Assembly (NCBI RefSeq): GCF_030296555.1
Contig: NZ_AP027728.1
Coordinates: 930,001-994,000, forward strand
Length of the DNA stretch: 64,000 nucleotides
Direction: 5' to 3'
DNA from: Microbacterium suwonense
GTDB lineage: Bacteria; Actinomycetota; Actinomycetes; Actinomycetales; Microbacteriaceae
Of the stretch, positions 29,800 to 39,705 are shown piece by piece. Within the stretch, counting starts at the first letter, position 1. Each line of letters begins with the position of its first letter. The translations under genes and the position numbers were made by a program. The notes beneath the pieces were generated by a model. That model was given only the letters and a program-made list of their open reading frames with translations, was not told the DNA's origin and did no database searches.

Positions 29800-31871
29800 G
29801 TGGCATCACGAACCGCTCATGAACCCGCGGCGCTGAGAAGCCCCGCCAGGATTCCACTGCGGCCTGCCGCCGAGACCGATCCGCCCGCCGGGGTGCGTGC
29901 GGGCCGGATCCCGCTGTTCTCCCCGACTCCGCATGTGCCGCAGGGATACTCCCCCAAGGCGTTCGTCGGCGAGGTGGTGCCGTTCGGCGTCGTGGCGTTC
30001 CGCGAGGGGCATGACCGCATCGGCGTGCATGTGAGGCTGGTCGACCCGGCCGGCACGGAGTCGCTGCACCGCCTCACCCCCTTGCCGACGGCACCGATCG
30101 CTGGCGCACCGAGATCGCCCTGGATGCCGCCGGCGACTGGCGTTATCGCTTCGAGGGCTTCGCCGACGATTTCGCCACCTGGTCGCACGCGGCGCAGGTC
30201 AAGGCCGAGGTCGGCGTCGACATCGCCGTGATGAGTGCGCTGGGCGCCTCACTGCTCTCAGCTGCGGCCGGTGAGAAGGACCGCCCCGCTGCCGAGCGCA
30301 CACTGCTGCGCACTGCCGCCAGGCGGCTGCGAGAGGCGGATGCCGAAACCCTGTCGGCGGTGTCGACGGATGCCGCACTCGCCGCCGCGTTCGCTGATCG
30401 CCCACGCGCCTCCCTCGGCTCGGTGACCGACTGGCTGACGCTGACCGTGGAGCGCAAACGTGCAGGCGTCGGCTCCTGGTACGAGTTCTTCCCCCGGTCG
30501 GAGGGCGCCGTGCGACGGCGGGACGGCACCGTGCGCAGCGGCACGTTCCGCACCGCGATCAAGCGGATTCCCGGCGTGGCGGGGATGGGGTTCGACGTGC
30601 TCTATCTCGTGCCGGTCCATCCCATCGGCCAGACCAACCGCAAGGGCCGCAACAATACGCTGGTCACCGAGCCCGGCGATCCGGGCTCGCCGTATGCCAT
30701 CGGCTCCCCCGACGGCGGCCACGACGCGCTCCATCCCGAGCTCGGCACCGAGAAGGACTTCCGCGCACTGCTTCGCGCCGCGCAGAAGCACGGGTTGGAG
30801 GTGGCGCTCGACCTCGCGCTGCAGGCATCGCCGGACCATCCGTGGGTGAGCGAGCACCCCGAGTGGTTCACGACACTTCCCGACGGCACGATCGCCTTTG
30901 CCGAGAATCCGCCGAAGAAATACCAGGACATCTACCCGCTGAACTTCGACAACGACCCCGCAGGGATCTACGCCGAGATGCTGCGCATCGTGATGCACTG
31001 GGTAGGGCTCGGCGTGAAGATCTTCCGCGTCGACAACCCGCACACCAAACCGCTGCAGTTCTGGGAGTGGCTGATCGCGCAGGTGCGCTCCGCCGAGCCG
31101 GATGTGGTGTTCCTCGCCGAGGCCTTCACCCGGCCCGCCGTGATGCGTGCGCTCGCAGCCGTCGGATTCCAGCAGAGCTACTCGTACTTCACCTGGCGCA
31201 ACACCAAGGCGGAGCTCGAGGAGTTCCTCACCAGCGTGTCGCACGAGACCAGCGACTATATGCGGCCGAACCTGTTCGTGAACACGCACGACATCCTCAC
31301 CGAGTACCTGCAGTTCGGCGGACGGGCGGCCTACCGCATCCGTGCCTGCATCGCCGCGACGGCGGCGCCGGTGTGGGGCGTGTACGCGGGGTACGAACTG
31401 ATCGAGAACGTCGCGCGCCCGGGTTCCGAGGAGAACATCGACAACGAGAAGTACGAGTTCAAATTCCGCGACTGGGAGGGCGCCGAGGAGCGCGGCGAAT
31501 CCCTGGCCCCGCTGCTGAGGCGGCTCAACGAGATCCGTCGATCCCACCCTGCACTGACGCAGCTGCGCAACATCGCCTTCCACTGGAGCGACGACGACTC
31601 GGTGCTGGTGTACTCCAAGCATCTCGACGGGGCGTTCACCGGCACCGGTCGCAGCGACACGGTGATCGTCGTCGCGAATCTCGATCCGCATTCGGTGCGC
31701 GAGACGACGGTGCACCTCGACACGCGCATCTGGGGCATTCAGCCCGGTGATGGCTTCGAGGTGGAGGATCTGATCACGGGCTCGATCTGGACGTGGAGCG
31801 ATCACAACTACGTGCGGCTCGACGCCTTCGCCGAGCCCGTGCACATCCTGAGGGTGAAGGAGCGATCATGA
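29800..31871 (+). CDS. glgE: Alpha-1,4-glucan:maltose-1-phosphate maltosyltransferase GlgE, frame interrupted
   Basis: With one base restored, a 690-residue GH13_3 enzyme that adds maltosyl units from maltose-1-phosphate to glucan chains. Motifs: YSPKAFVGEVVPF at the N-terminal domain, VGSWYEFFPRSEG, VPVHPIGQTNRKGRNN, nucleophile Asp in IFRVDNPHTKPLQFWEW, acid Glu in VFLAEAFTRPAVM and NLFVNTHDILTEYL. The break is in the run of five C at 30077-30081; a sixth restores RLTPLADGTDRW. The GTG start at 29800 gives a normal N-terminus. It ends with an ATGA overlap into glgB. No treS or maltokinase gene is in the window, so its donor must come from elsewhere. Confidence 0.93.
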
Positions 31872-34075
31872 GTTACATCGAGGATGTCTCTGTCTCCGAG
31901 GAATGGGAGAAGGCGGCCGTCGGCGCGCATCACGACCCGCACGCCCTGCTCGGCGCGCATCCGAGCACGGATGCCGCGGGGCGCACCATCACGGTGATCC
32001 GCACGCGTCGACCGCTCGCAGAATCGGTGACCGCGGTCTTCCTGGACGGCGACCGCCTTCCGCTCGCGCACGTCGCCCACGGCATCTGGGAGGGCAGACA
32101 CGCCGGTCCGCCGTCGGCCTATCGCATCGCCACGGTGTACGCGGGTCAGAACGAGACACTCGCCGGCGACCCCTACCGGCATCAGCCGGCGCTGGGCGAC
32201 CTCGATCTGCACCTGATCGCCGAAGGCCGTCACGAGCGACTCTGGCAGGTGCTGGGCGCCCATCCGCGTGTGCTCGACGGTGACACCGGCGTCGACTTCG
32301 CCGTCTGGGCGCCGAATGCTCAGGCCGTGCGGGTCTGCGGCGACTGGAACGGCTGGAACGGCGAGGCCCACGCGATGCGCTCGATGGGCGGCAGCGGCGT
32401 ATGGGAGCTCTTCATCCCCGGAGTGACGGTCGGCAGCCGCTACAAGTTCGAGATCCTCACCCCGGAAGGACACTGGATCCTCAAGGCCGACCCGATGGCA
32501 CAGGCCGCAGAGGTGCCGCCGGCGACGGCATCCGTCGTAGCTCTCAGCGCGTACACGTGGGCGGACGGCGCCTGGATGACGCGTCGCGCCGCCACCCATG
32601 CCGTGGCACAGCCCATGTCTGTGTACGAGCTGCACCTGGGCTCGTGGCGCGAGGGTCTCGGCTATCGCGATATCGCCCCAGAGCTGATCGAGCATGTCAG
32701 GGCCACCGGGTTCACGCATGTGGAGCTGATGCCGGTCGCCGAGCACCCCTTCGGGGGTTCCTGGGGCTATCAGGTCAGCGGCTACTACGCGCCCACCAGC
32801 CGCTACGGCTCACCGGACGACCTGCGCTACCTGATCGATCAGCTGCACCAGGCGGGGATCGGCGTGATCCTGGACTGGGTCCCTGGTCATTTCCCCAAGG
32901 ACGATTTTGCGCTGGCCCGGTTCGACGGCCGTCCGCTGTACGAGCATCCCGACCCGCGACGCGGTGAGCACCAGGACTGGGGCACGCTGATCTTCGACTA
33001 CGGCCGCAACGAGGTGCGCAACTTCCTGGTCGCGAACGCGCTGTACTGGCTCAGCGAGTTCCACATCGACGGGCTGCGCGTGGATGCCGTGGCCTCCATG
33101 CTCTATCTGGACTACTCGCGCAAGGACGGCGAGTGGGAGCCCAATGTGCATGGCGGGAGGGAGAACCTGGAGGCGATCCGTTTCCTGCAGGAGGTGAATG
33201 CCACCGCCTACCGACTGCACCCGGGAATCGTGATGATCGCCGAGGAGTCCACCGCGTTCCCTGGTGTCACCGCGGCGACGACCGCTGCCGGCCTGGGGTT
33301 CGGGTTCAAATGGAACATGGGCTGGATGAACGACTCCCTGCAGTACATGAAGCGGGACCCGCTGCACCGTGCCCACCACGAGGGCGAGATGACCTTCTCG
33401 TTCGTATACAGCTTCGGCGAGAACTACGTGCTGCCGATCAGCCATGACGAGGTGGTGCACGGCAAGGGCACGCTGGTGTCGCGGATGCCGGGCGATCATG
33501 CGCAGAAGCTCGCGAACGTTCGTGCCTACCTCGGGTACATGTGGGGTCATCCCGGCAAGAAGCTGCTGTTCATGGGTCAGGAGTTCGGGCAGATCGGTGA
33601 GTGGTCCGTCGACCGCGAGCTGGACTGGTGGCTGCTCGATCAGCCCTCCCACGCCCAGCTGCAGCATTTCGTCACTGCCTTGAACACCGTCTACCGCCGC
33701 CAGGCTCCGCTGTGGGAGCGCGACAACGACAGCGGTGCTTTCGCGCGGCTCGGTGCCCCGACGTGGGATCCCAGCGTGATCGCCTTCGAGCGCCGCGACG
33801 CGCACGGCGGGCGTCTGGCCGTGGTCGCCAACTTCGCGGGGGTGACGCGCACCGGGTATCGGCTGGAGCTCCCGCGCGAGGGCTCATGGCAGGAGGTGCT
33901 GAACACGGATGCCGCGGAGTACGGCGGCACGGATGCCGGCAACCTGGGCCTGATCGAGGCGCACCGCGATACCGAGCACAGCGCGGCGATCGCAAGCGTG
34001 ACGCTGCCCGCACTGTCGACGATCTGGTTCCGTCACCAGCCCGATCCGCACATCCCGACCATCGGCCGGGGATAG
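31868..34075 (+). CDS. glgB: 1,4-alpha-glucan branching enzyme
   Basis: A 735-residue GlgB with the long N-terminal region of actinobacterial forms: N1 domain (HHDPHALLGAHPS), CBM48 (VDFAVWAPNAQAVRVCGDWN), the GH13 barrel with GLRVDAVASMLYLDYSR (nucleophile Asp), VMIAEESTAFPGV (acid Glu) and LPISHDEVVHGKGTL. The ATG at 31868 overlaps the glgE stop. It forms alpha-1,6 branches in the glucan built by GlgE. Confidence 0.95.
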   Translation: MSYIEDVSVSEEWEKAAVGAHHDPHALLGAHPSTDAAGRTITVIRTRRPLAESVTAVFLDGDRLPLAHVAHGIWEGRHAGPPSAYRIATVYAGQNETLAGDPYRHQPALGDLDLHLIAEGRHERLWQVLGAHPRVLDGDTGVDFAVWAPNAQAVRVCGDWNGWNGEAHAMRSMGGSGVWELFIPGVTVGSRYKFEILTPEGHWILKADPMAQAAEVPPATASVVALSAYTWADGAWMTRRAATHAVAQPMSVYELHLGSWREGLGYRDIAPELIEHVRATGFTHVELMPVAEHPFGGSWGYQVSGYYAPTSRYGSPDDLRYLIDQLHQAGIGVILDWVPGHFPKDDFALARFDGRPLYEHPDPRRGEHQDWGTLIFDYGRNEVRNFLVANALYWLSEFHIDGLRVDAVASMLYLDYSRKDGEWEPNVHGGRENLEAIRFLQEVNATAYRLHPGIVMIAEESTAFPGVTAATTAAGLGFGFKWNMGWMNDSLQYMKRDPLHRAHHEGEMTFSFVYSFGENYVLPISHDEVVHGKGTLVSRMPGDHAQKLANVRAYLGYMWGHPGKKLLFMGQEFGQIGEWSVDRELDWWLLDQPSHAQLQHFVTALNTVYRRQAPLWERDNDSGAFARLGAPTWDPSVIAFERRDAHGGRLAVVANFAGVTRTGYRLELPREGSWQEVLNTDAAEYGGTDAGNLGLIEAHRDTEHSAAIASVTLPALSTIWFRHQPDPHIPTIGRG

Positions 34076-34079
34076 CGGG

Positions 34080-35018
34080 TCAGAACAGCAGCGAGGCCAG
34101 GCGGGTGCGCGCCGCGGCGACCCGCGGGTCGCTGGATCCGACGAGGTCGAACAGCTCGACGAGCCGTTCGCGCACGGGCGTGCGCTGCTCGGGCTCGACG
34201 GCAGCGAACAGGTCGAGCAGGCGAGAGAACGCGTCCTCGATGTGGCCACCGGCAAGGTCCAGATCCGCCACCTGGAACTGCGCCTCGAGATCCGTCGGGG
34301 CGGCGGCCGCGGCGGCCCGCACCTGCTGCAGATCCAGTCCCTGCACGCGATCCAGCAGCCGCACCTGGCCGAGTCCGGCCTTGGCGTCCTCGTCGCGCGG
34401 GTTCTCCGCCAGCGCACGCTGATAGGCATCGATCGCGCGCGCGTAGTCGCCTTCCTCGATCGCCGCGTATGCCTCGGCGTGCAGCGGCGGCATCGGAGCC
34501 TCGTGCGGCTCCTCGGCCTCCTCCGCTCCCGCAGCGTCGCCGACGGGAACCGACCCGGTCACGCCGTTCTGCGCGGCCACCTCGAGCAGACGGGTGAAGA
34601 CCTCGCGCACCTGTGCCTCGGGCACGGCTCCGGTGAACATCGGCACCGGCTGGCCGCCGATGAGCGCGACGACCATCGGGATCGACTCCGCGCGGAAGGC
34701 CTGAGCGATCTGCGGGTTGGCGTCGACATCCACCTTCGCGAGCATGACCCGGCCATTCAGCTCACGGGTGACCTTCTCGATCACCGGACTGAGCTGCTTG
34801 CACGGGCCGCACCACTCCGCCCACAGGTCGACGACCACCGGGACGGTGCGCGACAGCTCGAGGATCGAATTGAAGGTGGCATCCGTCACATCGACGACGA
34901 CCCGCCCCGATTCGGGTTCCGCGGTGCTCTGCGCTGCGGACTCCGGGGCGGCGGCACGGCCACGCAGGCTGGACAGGTCGACGGCACCACGAAGGGCCGC
35001 GGCAGAGATCTCGGTCAC
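34080..35018 (-). CDS. Thioredoxin-TPR co-chaperone-like protein (CnoX/YbbN type)
   Basis: A 312-residue protein with a disordered 45-residue head, a thioredoxin domain (VVVDLWAEWCGPCKQLSPVIEKV, active site CGPC) and a C-terminal tetratricopeptide-like part (AYAAIEEGDYARAIDAYQRALAENPRDEDA onward). This layout is that of YbbN/CnoX, a holdase that protects proteins in oxidative stress and works with GroEL and DnaK. It starts with GTG overlapping the stop of the upstream gene, so the two are translationally coupled. Confidence 0.87.
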   Translation of the reverse strand: MTEISAAALRGAVDLSSLRGRAAAPESAAQSTAEPESGRVVVDVTDATFNSILELSRTVPVVVDLWAEWCGPCKQLSPVIEKVTRELNGRVMLAKVDVDANPQIAQAFRAESIPMVVALIGGQPVPMFTGAVPEAQVREVFTRLLEVAAQNGVTGSVPVGDAAGAEEAEEPHEAPMPPLHAEAYAAIEEGDYARAIDAYQRALAENPRDEDAKAGLGQVRLLDRVQGLDLQQVRAAAAAAPTDLEAQFQVADLDLAGGHIEDAFSRLLDLFAAVEPEQRTPVRERLVELFDLVGSSDPRVAAARTRLASLLF

Positions 35019-36814
35019 TTGATCACCTTCACACTGAGGAGGTCCTGATGGTACGCCAGCAGGCGGATCTGCTGGTTCGAGCCCTGTGCGGGCACGGCGA
35101 AGAACAGCTGGATGCCGTAGGTAGTGATATAGCCCTTCGATGACTCCGTCGCACCCGTGAGCGCCTTGGCCTGCGCATCGGTGCCGAATCGGATGACGGC
35201 GTCCGGATTGGTGGGCGTGACGGTCTGGGTGTCGTCGACGCTCACGGCGACGACAGCACCGCTGCCGAGTGTGGCCAGCGACAGCGGTTCGTAGTCGGCG
35301 GGAGTCATCTTGAACTCCGCCTTCGACGTCTTGTCGGCCTTCGCATCCGCTGCCTTCTGCACCACGGCCGCACGACTGTCGCGCACGGCCTTGGCCAGCT
35401 GCCCGGCGACGTCGTCGAAGTCTCCGGCGTACTCGCTCTTGTCGCCGGCATCGACGAAGTCGGAGAATGCCCCGGCGAGCTCAGCAGGCGGCAGGGACAG
35501 GAAGGCCGATTCGGCGGGCACGCGGGTGGTGCCGAGCCAGGCAGGCGCCACCTGCGGGAACTCGCCCGATGCAGGCATCTCCGCCATCGAAGTCACTCGG
35601 TATGCAGCCCACGGGTCGACCTGTGTCATGGTCACCAGCACGGGCGGCTTGGTCTCGTCCTCGGCGGCCGTCAGCGCCAGCACGTTGCGCGGCCAGCTCT
35701 CGGTCGCCTCGGGCAGCAGAATCGGCACCTTGCCGGCCGGGCTCAACAGCGTCGTGTCACGATCCTCGATCTTGCTCCGCAGCGTGTACTCGGTCTTGCG
35801 CGCCGCCAACGCAGCCCCGGTCAGCCGCGTCTCCGCGAGGAAGCGTCCAGAGCGGCATCCGCGTCGGCGAGCGTCGCGGCGATCTCGCCGACGATGCGCT
35901 GTCCCTGCTTCTGGGTGACCACGGGCTGCTTCTGATTCTCGGGGGTGACCACCGTGGCCGATGGCGTCGGAGTGGGTGTGCCGCCGTCGAACTGCGGCCA
36001 GGAATCCGCGGTGCAGCCGGTGGCCAGCACGCCGGTCAGCGCCAGCGCGGGCAGGGCGATAGCCAGACGCCGCCGGGGTGGCAAGGAGCGCTGTGCGCGT
36101 CCCGGATCGGCATCCGCGACTCCGGCGATCTCGGCATGCTCGGGCATCGTGATCGGCTGGGTCTCGGGCAGCGGACCCGGCCCCTTCCGACGCGGCCCCC
36201 GACCACGACGCTGATGGCGGATGCCAAGGATGTAGAGCACGATGCCCGCCGCGAGGAGAACTCCCCGGCGACCATCAGCGGGCCCGCCCACGGAGTGCGC
36301 GTGTCCAGCGCCCATGACACCAGGATGTTCGAAGGCGCCGGCTGCACGCCGTCCCTGGCGATGAGCACGCCGTTTCCCTCGGGGAGCTGCATCTCGGCCA
36401 CCAGTGCGTCCTGGTCGGCGAAGGAGTCCAGCCAGAGGTCGGATCCCACCGGTGAGCGTCCGGAGGTCTCGCCACCCTCGGCCGGGGGCAGCTGCGCATC
36501 CACATGCGCGGTCTTCGGGTTGCCGGACTTGGTCAGCGTGACTCGGTCGTACGCCGTGTCCGAAAGCCAGGCCTTCATGTCGTCGGTGCGGCCATATGCG
36601 ACGAAGATGTCGCCCTTCCTCGCACCAGCAGCGTCTGCAGGCCGGTGTGCGCACGCAGCACATCGGCGTCCACGAGCACGTATGGCGTGGGCTCATCGAC
36701 AGACAGCTCCATCCGCTGCTCGGTGGGGCCCATGAAGATGGTCCGCTGAGCGATTCCCGCTCCGATGAGAACCGTGGCCAGCACGAAGGCCACGACGGCC
36801 CATACGAATCGCAC
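35015..36814 (-). CDS. Membrane protein of unknown function, frame interrupted three times
   Basis: Three one-base losses, near 36618-36622, at 36263-36266 (CCCC) and near 35840-35845, split one 600-residue protein. It begins with a signal-anchor (MRFVWAVVAFVLATVLIGAG), has an extracytoplasmic region (MELSVDEPTPYVLVDADVL), a second helix (GVLLAAGIVLYILGI), a basic cytoplasmic loop, a third hydrophobic stretch that ends in a lipobox-like GVLATGC (Cys codon 36013-36015), a Pro/Thr-rich linker, and a soluble C-terminal domain of about 330 residues. I do not recognise the family. The internal lipobox leaves open that a separate lipoprotein starts near residue 200. Its stop overlaps the co-chaperone start. 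Confidence 0.65.
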
Positions 36815-36976
36815 GAATCAACTCCTTACGTGACCGCGGGCATCCGCCGACAGTCTCCGCTCGACATTTCAGACTATCGAAAGCACCTGTGCATTGCCCA
36901 CGAGCATTCTCCCGCATGCCCTGCGCCTCTGATCGACCTGGACTATTAGGCTTGCTCGCATCCGACCGGGAGAACG

Positions 36977-38056
36977 ATGAAGATCCACAGCCCTTTCCGC
37001 ACCGCCCTGGTGGCGACGCTCGGCGTCGGCCTGGGCATCATGCTGCTCACCAGTGTGCAGATGCTCTCGACCGTGCTGCTCTACATCGGCACCGCACTCT
37101 TCCTGAGCCTGGGCCTGGATCCGCTGGTGTCCTTCCTCGCCCGGCGCGGCATGCCGCGCTGGGCGGCGGTGGTCACGACCATCGTCGCCGTGCTCGGAGC
37201 GTTCTCGGCCATCGTGCTGATCGTGCTGCCGGTCGTCATCGAGCAGATCTCGCAGCTGGTGGCGAAGGTCACCGATCTGATCATCCACGGCGATCAGACC
37301 GTGCAGAGCCTCCGAAAATGGATGACCGAGACCTTCCCGAACCTGCGGGTGGACGATGTCTTCGCCTACGTGCAGGATTGGTTGGCCAAAGAGGATTGGG
37401 CCAGGAACGTCGCCGAGTGGAGCGGCTCCATCGGCCAGGGCGTTCTGGTCGTCGGCGGTGCCGTGCTGACCGGGCTGTTCGGTGCATTCATCGTGCTGGT
37501 GCTCACGATCTATCTGACCGCGTCGACGCCGTCGCTCAAACGAGCCGTCTACCAGCTGGTGCCGGCATCGCGCCGGCAGCGCTTCATCGACATCGCCGAC
37601 CAGATCACCGACTCCGTCGGCCATTATGTGATGGGCCAGGTCACGCTCGGCGTGATCAACGGCATCCTGAGCTCGATCTACCTGTCCATCATCGGCGCAC
37701 CGTTCACCGCAGTGCTCGCCGTGATCGCTTTCTTCTTCTCGCTGATTCCGCTGGTGGGTACGCTCACCGGCTCCGCGATCATCGTGCTGGCCTGCCTGCT
37801 GCCCGGGGTCGGTTCGCCGGGGACGGCCATCGCTGCGGCCATCTACTATCTGATCTACATGCAGATCGAGGCGTACTTCCTCGCTCCGCGCATCATGAGT
37901 CGTGCGGTGGCCGTCCCCGGGGCAGTGGTCGTCATCGCCGCACTGTCCGGTGGCGCCCTGCTCGGCCTGCTCGGGGCGCTCATCGCGATCCCGGTCGCCG
38001 CCAGCATCCTGATCATCTACCGCCAGGTGATAATCCCGCGTATGAACGACCAATAG
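36977..38056 (+). CDS. AI-2E family transporter
   Basis: A 359-residue integral membrane protein of the AI-2 exporter (TqsA/PerM) family. It shows about eight hydrophobic segments in the family order, with the central cytoplasmic-like loop (VDDVFAYVQDWLAKEDWARN) and the conserved C-terminal helices FSLIPLVGTLTGSAIIVL and GALLGLLGALIAIPVAASILII. Members export small molecules or ions; some act as Na+/H+ antiporters. No substrate can be read here. A 162-bp divergent promoter region separates it from the 600-residue membrane protein. Confidence 0.85.
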   Translation: MKIHSPFRTALVATLGVGLGIMLLTSVQMLSTVLLYIGTALFLSLGLDPLVSFLARRGMPRWAAVVTTIVAVLGAFSAIVLIVLPVVIEQISQLVAKVTDLIIHGDQTVQSLRKWMTETFPNLRVDDVFAYVQDWLAKEDWARNVAEWSGSIGQGVLVVGGAVLTGLFGAFIVLVLTIYLTASTPSLKRAVYQLVPASRRQRFIDIADQITDSVGHYVMGQVTLGVINGILSSIYLSIIGAPFTAVLAVIAFFFSLIPLVGTLTGSAIIVLACLLPGVGSPGTAIAAAIYYLIYMQIEAYFLAPRIMSRAVAVPGAVVVIAALSGGALLGLLGALIAIPVAASILIIYRQVIIPRMNDQ

Positions 38057-38095
38057 GGTGCGGCGCCGACGACAACCGCTGCGGCCCATCGCAGC

Positions 38096-38383
38096 TCACG
38101 CGATCCGCCAGCAGTGCGGATGCCAGTGCCGCCGCGCGGCCAGGTCGGCGGCCTCCCCCATCACGCCGTCCGCGCGCCAGGCGACCAGGTGGGCCGTGCC
38201 GGGCAAGATGCTCCGCCCGCAGCCGGGGCAGCTGTACTCCTTGACCGCACGCGAGGCGGACACCGGCTGCACCGTCCACTCATGACCCCGACGGGTCTCC
38301 TGGCTCTTCCAGCCCGCCAGGAGCCGATCGAAGGAGTCGTCAGCGCGGGGCCGCTCGGGGCGCCGTCGGCGTGATCGTGCCAT
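38096..38383 (-). CDS. Small zinc-finger-like protein
   Basis: A 95-residue basic protein. The head is Arg-rich (MARSRRRRPERPR), then comes DDSFDRLLAGW and a zinc-ribbon-like set: YSCPGCGRSILPGTAHLVAW and, after a spacer, RRHWHPHCWRIA, giving Cys-x2-Cys with His-x-His-x2-Cys-like ligands. It resembles short actinobacterial proteins often loosely named ATP/GTP-binding. The pattern suggests nucleic-acid binding; no function is known. Confidence 0.6.
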   Translation of the reverse strand: MARSRRRRPERPRADDSFDRLLAGWKSQETRRGHEWTVQPVSASRAVKEYSCPGCGRSILPGTAHLVAWRADGVMGEAADLAARRHWHPHCWRIA

Positions 38384-38392
38384 GCCTGCGGT

Positions 38393-39066
38393 CTACCACC
38401 AGTGATTGCGGGTCCAGAACCCGTACGCGTTCGCCCAGCTGCCGTAGCGTCCGATGGCGTAGCCGCTCCCCCACCGCAGGTTGTCGACCGGGTTGTAGCC
38501 GTTTCCGGGAACCTTGCTGCACGGCAGCGCCTGGACGAGTCCGCAAGCGCCGGAGGATCGGTTCGTCGCGTTCGGGTTCCAGCCGCTCTCGCGTGAGACG
38601 ATGTAGTCGACGTATCCCCAGTCGCTCTGGGCGATGCCGGCCGCCGTCATCCACTGCTCCTTGCTGCCGCCACCGGTGTACTTCGGCCGTGCCGCACTGC
38701 CGCCGCCCCGGATCCGGTCGACGCCGTCTGCGGCTTGGGCTTGGGCTTGGGCTTGGGCTTGACGTACACCTCGAAGGACCCGCGCTCGACGGGCTCGATG
38801 GCAGCGCCCTCCACGGTGACCGTGAGGTCCTGAGTGTCGTCGACGGCGAGCGAGAAGGCTGTGACCGTGTTCTCGGCTGATGCGCTCGGGTCCGCCACTG
38901 CGGTGCCGGTCGGAGCGAGCAGAGCGGCCGAGAAGCCGATCACGGCGAGGCCTGCGCCGAAGGCACTGAGGCGCCGGCGCAAGGGGATCCTCTTCGCCGG
39001 ACGGGACGCGTTCGGGCGCGTCGAGTTCGATATCGATTCGTTATCGGGAGTCACGATGGCCATCAT
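38393..39066 (-). CDS. Secreted transglycosylase-like protein, frame interrupted
   Basis: With one base restored, a 224-residue exported protein. Basic head, signal helix (LSAFGAGLAVIGFSAALLAP) and cleavage near TAVADPSA; a G5-like region (ENTVTAFSLAVDDTQDLTVT); a Lys-Pro repeat coded by five exact 6-bp units; and a C-terminal lytic-transglycosylase-like domain (YVDYIVSRESGWNPNATN with the catalytic-type Glu, SGACGLVQALPCSKVPG, YGSWANAYGFWTRNHWW). The break is in CCCC at 38706-38709; one more base gives a Gly-rich hinge. Such proteins cut peptidoglycan, as aggregation-promoting and Rpf-like factors do. Confidence 0.8.
38732..38761. repeat. Five tandem 6-bp units coding Lys-Pro
   Basis: GGCTTG is repeated five times without change; on the minus strand it encodes the KPKPKPKPKP linker of the secreted transglycosylase. 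Slippage would change linker length in steps of two residues without shifting the frame. Confidence 0.85.
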
Positions 39067-39117
39067 TCTATGCAGAACTGCCTGGGACGTCCATGAGAGC
39101 GCGCCGGAGCACCACGC

Positions 39118-39705
39118 TCACCGCACCGCGAGCAGCACATCGACGGTGGCATCCAGCAGGGCATCCACCTGCTCCTCACGGTAGCCACCGCGCTGCATCC
39201 GGAAGGCGGCACCCCGCACCTGCTCCACGGTGAGCGCGTCACCGTCGCGCAGGAAGGCCGAGATCCGATCCGCGACCACGTCGACCTCGTCGACGCGATA
39301 GCCGAAGGTCAGGCGGCTCGTCCGAGCGAAGCGGCGGCGCGGCGGTCGAGTGAGATGGTCGAGGATCAGCTGTGCATCCCGCCTGGCCTCCGCGACCCAC
39401 GCATCCACGCCCACTGCTCGCACAGCACGCTCTCGCGCCCTGGCGGCGAAGGCGTCTTCCACCCGTCCGAGCGCCGCGTCGACCTCGGCGATCACATATC
39501 CGCGCTTGACCAGCGGGAACGATGCACTGCGTACGTCGTCGGCGCCGAAGTCGTCACGCTCGTCCTCGAAAGCGCCGCGTGCCGCCTCCAGGAAGGTGTC
39601 GACGGCAGCGCGGTGATAGCCGCGCTGGCGACCGGAGGTCAACGGGAACGCCGGCGGGGCGGGCGCGTCCTCATCGTCGAACACAGACAGATCCGCCTCA
39701 GCCAT
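39118..39705 (-). CDS. DivIVA-domain protein
   Basis: A 195-residue protein made of three similar units of the type FPLTSGRQRGYHRAAVDTFLEAA, FPLVKRGYVIAEVDAALGRVEDAF and FRMQRGGYREEQVDALLDATVDVL, the short DivIVA N-terminal motif (F-x-x-x-x-x-G-Y-x-x-x-x-V-D). In DivIVA/Wag31 this element binds curved membranes. The long coiled coil of true DivIVA is missing, so it is probably an accessory polar or septal factor. The ATG overlaps the cdsA stop (ATGA), which links it to phospholipid synthesis. Confidence 0.78.
   Translation of the reverse strand: MAEADLSVFDDEDAPAPPAFPLTSGRQRGYHRAAVDTFLEAARGAFEDERDDFGADDVRSASFPLVKRGYVIAEVDAALGRVEDAFAARARERAVRAVGVDAWVAEARRDAQLILDHLTRPPRRRFARTSRLTFGYRVDEVDVVADRISAFLRDGDALTVEQVRGAAFRMQRGGYREEQVDALLDATVDVLLAVR

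Noticed and set aside
38732-38761. CRISPR-like or regulatory repeat
   Set aside because: The units are 6 bp without spacers and encode Lys-Pro in frame.
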